Translations under genes and position numbers: made by a program
Shown here: positions 1 to 7,833 of the stretch, piece by piece
Position numbering within the stretch: position 1 is the stretch's first letter
How the letters are laid out: each line of letters opens with the position of its first letter
Origin: Plantago elongata
Lineage: Eukaryota; Streptophyta; Magnoliopsida; Lamiales; Plantaginaceae
Assembly (NCBI GenBank): GCA_036897095.1
Contig: JAYMSP010003233.1
Coordinates: forward strand, 1 to 20,559
DNA length: 20,559 nt
Direction of reading: 5' to 3'
The notes under the pieces: generated by a model
Seen by the model: the letters and a program-made list of their open reading frames with translations, nothing else
Told to the model about the DNA's origin: nothing
The model's database searches: none

Positions 1-159
1 ATAAAATTTAATTATTAGAGGTTGTTTTACAATTTTAAGTTTAATTGAGAGAGAAAATGAGTGTGAGATGGAATGATCCAAAAATAATCGAGAGTGGTCT
101 CTACTCGTAGATTTCGAAGAGACGAATCCGTTGGTAATTTTGATATATTTTTTTACATT

Positions 160-380
160 TATATTTTTCGAGTTATTCGCGTTTGGAAAAAAAAATGAAG
201 CAGCACGTGGCAGCAGCCCATTGGCTGCTGCCAGACGCCGTGCCAAGCGCCTTTGGCGCCGTGGCACGGTGCCAAAACGCTCGCCGCGCCTGTTGACACG
301 GCGAGAATTGCCCGATGGGGCGCCGAAGGCACGCCGTCTGGCATGACGGGCGCCCCACGGCGCCAAATTGGGCACGGTCT
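160..380. repeat. GC-rich hairpin cluster
   Basis: This block is far richer in G+C than the AT-rich DNA on both sides and is packed with inverted repeats. I see an 11-bp perfect stem with a 4-base loop at 208-233 (arms TGGCAGCAGCC and GGCTGCTGCCA). There is an 8-bp stem 238-245/262-269 with a nested GCGCC/GGCGC stem, a 7-bp stem 280-286/299-305, and a 9-bp stem 316-324/349-357. A longer inverted pair, 230-244 with 328-342, is 15 bp with one mismatch and spans most of the block. A 71-codon open frame crosses it (131-346), but the symmetric low-diversity sequence explains this better than a gene. The most likely origin is part of a transposon or other dispersed repeat; the family is not recognised. 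Confidence 0.6.
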
Positions 381-960
381 CACCTCAATTTCTTCCGCCT
401 TGTAATAGATGGTGGTGCAATGGTAATAGACTAATAGGGCAATTCTTTATATTACAGATCTATAATACAAATTCAACTTTTTCTCTCTCATTTTATAATA
501 TCATCGTTAGTAAAATTATTCTAACATCTCTTGTTAAAGTTCTTATTATTTACTCATCATGGACATTTTTCTTCTCTCCAAATTAACCTGCAATCTCCTT
601 GTTATTTTCTGATTTGTTTTTATTTTAATAAATAATTTATATCTCGTTAGTTGTCTTTTTCTACATGTAATGTACTACATTCGTCCCTCAAGAATTTTTT
701 ACGTTTTTTTGTGTTCAAGTTTTGTATAAGTTAAATATATTACTAAACGTTGCTATAAAACACATAATAAATATTTAAATATATTATTAAATTTACGTCT
801 TATGTCGCTAAAATCAAACTTCTTAATTATTTCTCATTTAATGATATTAACTTTCCGATCGGCTCTAACTGAAAACGTGTGAGAACCCAATTTTCAAGGT
901 GGAGGAAATAGTGATTACTTTAAGTATACCTAGTTGACATAAATTGTTGAATGCGTAACT
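381..960. other. AT-rich intergenic DNA, no gene seen
   Basis: No coding frame with protein-like composition was found. At 673-694 the sequence weakly resembles the start of a Stowaway-type MITE terminus (a CTCCCTCCGTCCC-like stretch, here ACATTCGTCCCTC), but no matching inverted end follows, so this is at most a one-ended remnant. Confidence 0.4.
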
Positions 961-964
961 ACTA

Positions 965-1121
965 GGGTTGATTGACATGACACTTAAATGGTCATTTGGA
1001 TGGAATTTTGGTGAAATTGTGTTTGGAATAGAATTGAAATTGAGTATTTAAAGTGTATTTTATGTCAAATCACTGTTCATCAAATCAAATGGGAGCATTT
1101 AAATGCCTCGCCAATCAACCC
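965..1121. mobile_element. MITE, about 157 bp, CTA target duplication
   Basis: The ends form imperfect terminal inverted repeats. The left end begins GGGTTGATTGACATGACACT and the right end, read in reverse complement, begins GGGGTTGATTGGCGAGGCAT. Both continue into a shared TTAAATG about 20 bases in. CTA flanks both sides (962-964 and 1122-1124), compatible with a 3-bp target duplication of the PIF/Harbinger (Tourist) type, although that family prefers TTA/TAA. CTAG at both ends makes the exact boundary ambiguous by one or two bases. No coding capacity. Confidence 0.55.
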
Positions 1122-1199
1122 CTAGACTCTTGGGGAAGGGGAGGCAAGAAAGAGCTGAGAGGGTTTTGGCTAAAAGGAGTGGCTTGTTCTGCAAGAAGT

Positions 1200-1530
1200 G
1201 AATGACACGTCATGGTTGTAGATTCTGTTCTAGGAGAGGACATTAAGTTGGAATTTAAAGGCAATGATCATACTTATAATTTGAATGGTGGATTCAGATG
1301 AACATGAAAGTTTCACTACAAGATACACTACGACTTCTTCTGAGAATTCTGAAATTGAAGATGATATTGGGGGATACTTGTGCCTTAATCCTGGAGATTA
1401 GATTACTCCCATGAATTTGTGACGATGAGGATTATGGGTTTGGTCATTATGATGATGCCGATTGTTTGGGGATGAGGAAAAACCTGTGGATATAGCTGCT
1501 ACTAAGCACAGTTTTTGCTGAAATTATGTA
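1200..1530 (+). pseudogene. possible decayed coding fragment, unrecognised
   Basis: Short protein-like stretches appear in different plus-strand frames: one at 1215-1300 (reading VDSVLGEDIKLEFKGN and beyond), an acidic serine-rich one at about 1287-1400, and one at about 1420-1520 ending in a stop after HSFC. Frames change and stops intervene, so this cannot be a working gene. I do not recognise a family. It could be a degenerate gene or transposon ORF fragment, or chance. Confidence 0.2.
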
Positions 1531-1679
1531 TATTTTAGAGACAACCATTATTAGGATTGATATATATTTAATCACATTCAGTTTGTTTTATTATATGAGA
1601 CGTGGTAATTATTTGACATTGCATTTATTAAATTAATTATCTAGTTGTTTAAACTATTCTATAAGATATTCCCATTGAC

Positions 1680-3180
1680 TTTATGTTGTCATTAAGGATG
1701 TGAGAACTTGAGTGACTAAGCATAAGTATTAAAATCGCACCAATAGATAATCATTGAGATATGTGATATCAATGATGCATAATTAGATTGGCATGTTGTA
1801 TGCATTATATTCTTTGAGAATGTAGTAGTTCTCACGACTACGAATAACTTGGTTATTCATGATGGACACATGGACACTTTAGAGAGTGTTGGTATACCCA
1901 ACCGAGAAACCATTTGATAGATTCTATTTGTGTGTCTATGGAAGTATCAGTGTGTAGGGTGATGAAGTAGTTCTGTGACTTGGGGTCAATACTTACTACA
2001 TGTGCGGAGTGATGTGCTTTGACCATGACCAATGTTTGCACTCCTAGATAGGGGTAGATACGACATGTGTTGGGTATATCACGAAGCATTTGGGAGTAGT
2101 AGTTGAGCCAAGATATGATTCATTCCTCATAATAGAATTTGGAGAGAATACTTTAGTTCTCATAATTAGTGTGATCGTTAGTCATTGGTCAATGCAAAGG
2201 ATGTATTCAAAATGATGTTTGAATATGATCATAGATCAACTAATAAGAATGAGAGATAAATTAATAAATTATTGAAACAGACACATTATCAAGTTCTAGA
2301 CCTATTCGAGTATTCGTGAATGAAAGGACCGTATCATCACGAGCCCTATATTACAGGTGGTTTGTATATCATTTCAAACGTTTCTTGTATATTAATAACG
2401 TCTGATAAATTCTCTAGGAATTTCACTAAGACCTTGATTCGATTAGTGCTTAATATGCAAGGCTCTATGGGTCATACATTATGGTGATTGTTCTACCGAT
2501 GAGTATTATGATAAATTATGTATTAATTGGATTAGTAATAATTTATTATGAGAATTATTAATTGGATTTAATAATATAATATTTTGGGCTTATTGAAAAA
2601 TAGAGTCCATAAAAATTACAAAAGTTGAATATGAGTTGGGCCCTATGAGATTCAAACTAGAGATCTCTAGGAGATGGACTCTTCCTAATACCAATTAAGC
2701 TAGGCAAGCTATTGGTCCAATTCAGGTGACTCCGAATTATAACTAAACATGCAGCGTGTTGATGGAGAAAATAAGAGTTCAAACCCTCTTGGACTTTTGT
2801 GATCAAATAACATTATAAATAGACCTGTTAGGGTTTAATTATTCTCACTCTTAATTCACATATTGAAATATTTATCAAATCGTTTGAAGAACCTCCTAGC
2901 GTTCATGGTAGAATACATCCCTGTGGATACTGAGGTTGAGGATAACAGATCAAGCTGAATCCTAACGTGGTGGTTGATCAAGTTGAGCAGGAGGAGCTGG
3001 ATAAATTTGATGAAGACGTTACTCCTCAAGAATACGAAAGGTGGCAAAGAGAAGAAACTGAAGCTGAGGAACAACAATTAGAAGCTGCTGAAGTTCCTGT
3101 TGTTGTTAATCTGGAGCTTAATTTACTATTGCTGGAAGTAGACAAGTAAGTGCAAATTGAAGCTCTTTCCATAGTCACGT
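1680..3180 (+). repeat. possible old LTR-type retrotransposon DNA, non-coding
   Basis: This 1.5-kb stretch has more balanced, less AT-biased sequence than its surroundings and lacks protein-coding frames. It contains a TATA-like box (TATAAATAG, 2814-2822) followed by an AGGGTTT-containing stretch, an arrangement seen in LTR promoters. No second copy of the putative LTR, no methionine-tRNA primer-binding site and no polypurine tract were found. A 60-codon acidic frame at 2967-3149 starts downstream of the TATA-like box but matches no family I know. The assignment as LTR or LARD-like DNA is inference from general appearance. Confidence 0.3.
2635..2715 (-). mobile_element. tRNA-derived SINE head (A and B boxes)
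   Basis: On the minus strand there is an A-box match TAGCTTAATTGG (2702 to 2691) and a B-box match AGTTTGAATCT (2658 to 2648). Their starts are 44 bases apart, the spacing of the internal RNA polymerase III promoter of tRNA genes. The acceptor and T-arm stems do not pair, so this is not a functional tRNA gene. The best reading is the 5' tRNA-related head of a SINE or a tRNA-derived fragment. No A-tail or target duplication was identified, so the element's limits are unknown. Confidence 0.45.
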
Positions 3181-3451
3181 TGAATAATCTTTGTCAATAA
3201 AATTAAAATTTTTAAAATTCCGCTGCATTCACTATCGTGTTACATCTTACATTTTTTTACATTCGTATGGTGTTTCAATAACGAAGACAACTACATTTAC
3301 CTCGAGATAATGAAAAGAGATTTGAAGGCCATGCTTAATTTACTCATCATAAAAGATGAAGAGTAACTTGTTATTATCATAGTAGTCCCTTTTAATTTCT
3401 TTTTTTTTTTAATCTTTTTTTGTTATTGTCTTCATGTTCCCTGGACACTTA

Positions 3452-3570
3452 AACTGTGTTCTGTTCAACTGAAAATCACATCAGTTCCGTTTGAGTTCAG
3501 TTCAACTCGACTTAATTGTAATTTATACCTTACTCCAGTTCAGTCCATCTTAGTTGAAAAGAACACAGCC
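3452..3570. mobile_element. Tourist-like MITE, copy 1
   Basis: The left terminus reads AACTGTGTTCTGTTCAACT. The right terminus in reverse complement reads GGCTGTGTTCTTTTCAACT, so the arms differ at only three positions. TTA flanks both sides (3449-3451 and 3571-3573), the target duplication expected for PIF/Harbinger-derived Tourist-like MITEs. The inside contains CAGTTC-type pentamers shared with the neighbouring copy. No coding capacity. Confidence 0.65.
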
Positions 3571-3573
3571 TTA

Positions 3574-3786
3574 GACTATATTATCTTCAACTGGAATTTA
3601 CTGAACTGAACTGAATTTGATTGAACTAGACTGAATGAACTGGGTTGGACTGAACTGAAATAAGTTATAAATTATAACTAAGTCGAGCTGAACTGAACTG
3701 CACTGAATTGAACTGAACTGGAACGAACTGAACTGAACTGGAATGAACTGAAATGAAGTGATTTTCAGTTGAAAAAAACACTACCA
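3574..3786. mobile_element. Tourist-like MITE, copy 2, abutting copy 1
   Basis: This element begins directly after the TTA that ends copy 1. Its left end (GACTATATTATCTTCAACT) and its right end read in reverse complement (GGTAGTGTTTTTTTCAACTG) are diverged versions of the copy 1 termini. The right arm just inside the terminus (CAACTGAAAATCAC in reverse complement) matches the left arm of copy 1. Its body is dominated by a GAACT pentamer in short runs, mainly 3598-3760. The right flank is ATA rather than TTA, so the target duplication is decayed or the end is misplaced. Confidence 0.5.
3598..3760. repeat. (GAACT)n-rich pentamer repeat
   Basis: Runs of GAACTGAACTG, interrupted by variants such as GAATT and GGAAC, fill the inside of the second Tourist-like element. 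The complementary CAGTT/AGTTC pentamer occurs in the left arm of the first copy, so the two can pair over a long distance. Confidence 0.6.
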
Positions 3787-4059
3787 TATTCCAAAACATT
3801 AAACGGGAAATTAAAATAAAAAACAAGATACCATATGATTTTTCTTACATGCAAAGCAATTGCCGGTTGATGATAACTGATGTATGACTTGTTGAACATT
3901 ATTTAAAAACCCTAAATCTTGCCGTTTAGGCTGAATCCAATAATTATCCACAAGGGCACTTTGTGCCCAAATCTTTAAATTAATTGTGACAGAAAATAAA
4001 TATAAATTGATGGTAATTAATAGTGATAAATTATTTAAAGAACAACAAAAATCATTCAC

Positions 4060-4200
4060 AATTTTTTTTTTAGGTTGAAAGATGGTATAATCCTGTCATA
4101 TTTCACTTCGGCATGCTTCCAATTTTTCAAACGGTGACAGGGTGACTCGAACCCCTCACAATACCTATACTAAATCAACTACATAAATACTTTAATTACA
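4060..4200 (-). mobile_element. SINE-like fragment with B box and A-tail
   Basis: Read on the minus strand, a strong B-box match (GGTTCGAGTCA, 4153 to 4143) lies upstream of about 70 bases of unique sequence and then an A-rich tail, seen as a run of T at 4062-4071 on the plus strand. This layout fits a tRNA-derived SINE on the minus strand. The A box is not clear: the TAGTTGATTTAG candidate (4181 to 4170) is only 28 bases from the B box, shorter than normal. No convincing target duplication was found. Confidence 0.4.
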
Positions 4201-4529
4201 ACACACTTATATACGATGTGATAATTCCTAAAATGTTTTAGAGTAATTTATTTTAAAAAATCAATTAAAAACTATGCAACAATCCCGGTAAAATTGAATA
4301 CATGCATGTGGAGACTTTATTTAACTCTTTATTATTAATTGTTCTTGATAACGTATGCTTGAAATTTAACGTATCTCTATTTATTTGTTCACGATCAATG
4401 TTGTAGAAACGCCGGCTGTTATATAGAAGTAATTTATTCTAACAATTTTAAAAATTGGTAATTGGCTGGAGGTTTTTACAATTTCGTTACCAATGAATCC
4501 TCATCGGAGGTAGATGCACATGGTAATAT

Positions 4530-4550
4530 TAGGGGTGGGGGATGGGGTTA
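4530..4550. repeat. isolated hAT-like terminus TAGGGGTGGGG
   Basis: The sequence TATTAGGGGTGGGGGATGGGG is nearly the same as the right end, in reverse complement, of the hAT-like element at 9906-10539. No partner terminus was found within a short distance, so this is either a one-ended remnant or coincidence in a G-rich run. It lies just upstream of the LINE fragment. Confidence 0.35.
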
Positions 4551-4564
4551 TTTTATGTTGATCC

Positions 4565-5315
4565 TCTCACATGGAGACGTCTGCCGACAAATTCTTAGTT
4601 TAATTTTAAGCTAATTAGTTTACTTTTCACCTCTATTTCGTTGTGTGATGTGTGCGCAGGGGAGAATGAAGATGTCATTCATATCTTCAGGAATTGCAAG
4701 GCTGCCAGGATGGCATGGAAAGTTGTATTAATTATCTCCAAACGACTAGCAGTTCGACAAGCAGGCTAATGAAAACTGATTCGAGTGTAACCTGTTGGCA
4801 ACTTTTAACACTATGCTGAATGTAGGAGCTAAATGGGCAGTGGTATTTCTATGTGCGATATGGACTATATGGAAAGCAAGGAATGCTATAATATTTACCG
4901 GAAAAATTGAAAGCAAGGCGAATATGTTGTTTTCAATTAAACAGTTGTGTTGTGATCTACATATGTACATGAACCTGGGAGATTTATAGGAGACAATGTA
5001 ATTGGAGTAAACCACAATGAACTGGTGCAAGTTGAACGTCAAAGGGAGCTGTCGACCTTTGGAGAGTGTTGACTCCATGGTTGCGTATTAAGAGATGCAG
5101 TGGGAAATGGATTTGGGGACTTGCCAAGAAGATCATGGCACCAACTATGAATGATACGGAGCTACAAAGCCTCTACAAGAACTGAAAGATCTCCAAATTT
5201 GGTGGTCGAAACGGACTCAGAGACTATATTCGAATGGATCATAGAGCTAAAGACACCTCCATACAAAGTCAAGGCGAAGGTGGATCCTTGTAAAGAACTG
5301 CTCAAGATCTCGTAG
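4565..5315 (+). pseudogene. LINE (non-LTR retrotransposon) 3' ORF2 remnant
   Basis: The 3' end of a plant LINE ORF2 is recognisable in pieces. At 4644-4766 is a zinc-knuckle module of the zf-RVT type with C-x2-C-x8-H-x4-C spacing (CDVC, then H and HIFRNC). At 4795-4989, in another frame, is the tryptophan-rich segment typical of this region, including IWTIWKARN. At 5017-5060 CKLNVKGSCRP matches the start of the LINE-type RNase H domain. From 5079, after a frame change, GCVLRDAVGN and, at 5196, NLVVETDSETIFEW match the later RNase H blocks. Frameshifts and stops make it a pseudogene. Upstream reverse transcriptase and endonuclease are absent, as usual for 5'-truncated LINEs, although a short LPT-containing stretch near 4570 may extend it slightly. 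The last frame ends in a stop at 5313-5315. No clear A-tail was seen. Confidence 0.75.
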
Positions 5316-5358
5316 GACATTGAGTTCAAGCGAATAAATGTGATAATTGAATTACAAA

Positions 5359-5456
5359 TCAAATTGCATACGAAATACAAATCGAACTCAACTTAAAAAA
5401 TTAGTGGTAATATACAACTCAAATTGCATACGAAATACAAATCGAACTCAACTTAA
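5359..5456. repeat. 60-bp tandem duplication
   Basis: A 38-bp block at 5359-5396 recurs without mismatch at 5419-5456, an offset of exactly 60 bases. It lies immediately after the LINE remnant. The intervening 22 bases are AT-rich. The most likely origin is replication slippage or tandem duplication inside an AT-rich repeat. Confidence 0.8.
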
Positions 5457-6918
5457 TTACAATTGAATTACAATTCTTAACTAAACGAGCACTGGTTTCG
5501 AGTTTCTGGAGTAGTCTAGTGAAATCTCATGGTGTTTAGATTAGTACAAATGATCAGAGAATCACTGCAGCATTAGAGTATCAATCCATAAAATAATGCA
5601 GTTCCGGACAAAGATTCAATTCATCCCCTGGACTTTATGACAATTATCATATCAAATTCCGTTAAATTAAATAATTAAGCATAAAGTTGATAGTCCAACG
5701 AGGTCAAATTATTCGAACATGGAACATATAGTAGTGTATAAATAGATAAACAATATCGAGTCAAAGTTGTAAATGCAAGATGCACACACCCAAAACACAG
5801 TACGGTCAGTAAGAATATCAATAAAAATTTAGTAGTAGTAGTGAGTTGTAACCCCACTTGACAGTAGTTCATTGAGTTAGGTAAGCTGACAAATCACGCC
5901 TAAATTTGTTGACAAAAAAACAGAATTAGAAGGACGACCATTTATTCATAACTCTCAAGTGACCTTGGACTAACTACTAGCCTATTTCTTGTTCCATTTG
6001 TGCTTATTCATCTTCATTTGTGAACAACAATTGCTCTCATATCAACCATCTTCTTGGGAGATCTAACAAATTCATTCATGGATTAAATCATTGATGTCAG
6101 TGCCACATTGTACTCCAATATTATATCGCACTTATAATTGATTTCAACGTTTTTGAAAGGATACCATATAACATGAGATGTAGCTTATTTATACTGAGAT
6201 TTAGACTCGGGTGGCCGTGGACGTGTTCTAAATACTACAAGTGTTTGAATAATGTGAAATTTAGTCATTTATAATAATATTCAATTAATTCAATTTCGAT
6301 TCTCAACTAATTAGCCCGAAAAATTAATTGTTAATAAGGATGGGGTATTTGGGTCAAATAGAGGAGAATGATGCAATGGTGCAGGCAATACATTAGATTC
6401 ACGTGCAGCACCATCATCGGCCTTAGACCAAGCCACTAGCTCGTGTGGAATTCCGTAAGCGTACGCTACCGGACCAAATGCCACTGCACAAAAGAATCCT
6501 AGGTGCAAGGAAAAAGTCAATTGCACAGATCACCCTAGATTATCTCAAATTTGCAAACCGTGCCTTGCATTAAAATACTTGGCAAGAGTACCTCACCAAA
6601 GCATAGCTATAATTTTGGTCCCCTATCATTATAAAACGGAAACTAACCAAGACAACGTCTATATCTATGACACACACTTGTATATAAATTGTTTAATGCA
6701 CTTACGCACCTCTAACATGCATATTCCTTGAAAATAATTTTTCTATTTTTAATATGGCAAATAAGATGAATAATTATAGTCTAAGCTAATAATTGTCGGC
6801 AGGAAACAATGTGCATGTGTCGTGTTTTACACTAAATTTTGAATGGCACGGGAAATTTCCCTCAGTACAAATTATTATATGAAAGATGTTTGCCTACAAG
6901 AAAGAACGTAGTCCTGAT
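5457..6918. other. intergenic DNA, no confident gene
   Basis: Mostly AT-rich with no recognisable domain. A 71-codon minus-strand frame at 6311-6526 covers a locally GC-richer patch (about 6380-6520) and has a hydrophobic start (LHLGFFCAVAFGPVAYAYG). I do not recognise the protein and it has no supporting splice or promoter context, so it could be an exon fragment, a pseudogene or chance. Confidence 0.35.
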
Positions 6919-7587
6919 TATGGGTTTATGCGGGGGTACGAACCGTTATTTATAAAATTTATAACCGACCCGTCTATGACGGGTACATCAAATCATTAAT
7001 CGTAACAGGTGAAATTTTATCCCATCAGTCGTAGATCAGTTGACTACTTGAAGCGGACGATTTGACGGTTTATTAACGCATACAAAAAATGATATATATA
7101 ATGCATTAAAGAAAGAGACATTATACTTCCTAACATCTAAATTCTCAATAAACTAACTCACGACAATAAGAGAAATTTAACACAATCTTAAGCATTAATA
7201 CAAGTAGACTAAGTACATAAAATTTCAAATACAATATAAGTTCATGAGTTGCTCAAATTACAAAGTTCATGATAAAAAATTAAGGCTGACATTAGTTTGC
7301 AATCTATGAGTAAATGAGAATACGTAAAATTACAACCTATGAATAAATGAGTAATAGAGATCTATTATTATTAATCTAATGCAATAAAATATAACATACT
7401 AGTAACATATATAGTGGGCGGGTTGACGGTTGGTCAACCACCAAACCGTCACCCACCCGCTTAATGGCGGGTTATAAATTTGTAATCCGCGGACGTGCTT
7501 TTAATAAAAATTTTAACCGTTGATGACCGTAGTTGGCCGGCGGTTTAGCGGGCAGAGCGGGTGGTTATTTTTTTATATACACCCCTA
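6919..7587. mobile_element. degenerate non-autonomous hAT-like element
   Basis: The right end finishes ACACCCCTA and the left end begins TATGGGTTTATG. In reverse complement the right end is TAGGGGTGTATA, so 9 of 12 terminal bases agree. The eight flanking bases are GTCCTGAT on the left (6911-6918) and ATACTGAT on the right (7588-7595), 6 of 8 matching, consistent with a decayed 8-bp hAT target duplication. Both ends carry GC-rich subterminal clusters of CCCGC/GCGGG motifs (6925-7070 and 7415-7570) flanking an AT-rich centre, a common layout for hAT-derived MITEs. No transposase frame is present. Confidence 0.45.
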
Positions 7588-7833
7588 ATACTGATGTCCA
7601 ACTCCAAAAGGTAGGTCTCAAAATACTTGCATAGGGTTTGTTTGTAAGATTTATTCAACTCAAATTGATTTTGGACCAATTTTCTTGTTTAGTTCTAAAT
7701 TACAATACTCAATTTCAATTTAGTTACTATTGAGACACACAATATTCCCATATTAAATATAACCTTACAAAAGATATAAATAGTACAATTTAACATCAAA
7801 CACAAAATATAAAACTCAACTCTAATTTAGTTA

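Noticed and set aside
131..383. Open frames on both strands across the GC-rich block
   Set aside because: Symmetric hairpin-rich sequence keeps several frames open; the translations are arginine/alanine-rich without domain features.
1853..2089. 78-codon minus-strand frame
   Set aside because: Low protein-likeness, no domain, lies inside probable repeat DNA.
2967..3149. 60-codon acidic plus-strand frame
   Set aside because: Glutamate-rich sequence resembling a short repeat, no recognised family, no start context or neighbours.
6311..6526. Minus-strand frame with a hydrophobic stretch
   Set aside because: I could not place it in any family; noted only as an unexplained GC-richer patch.
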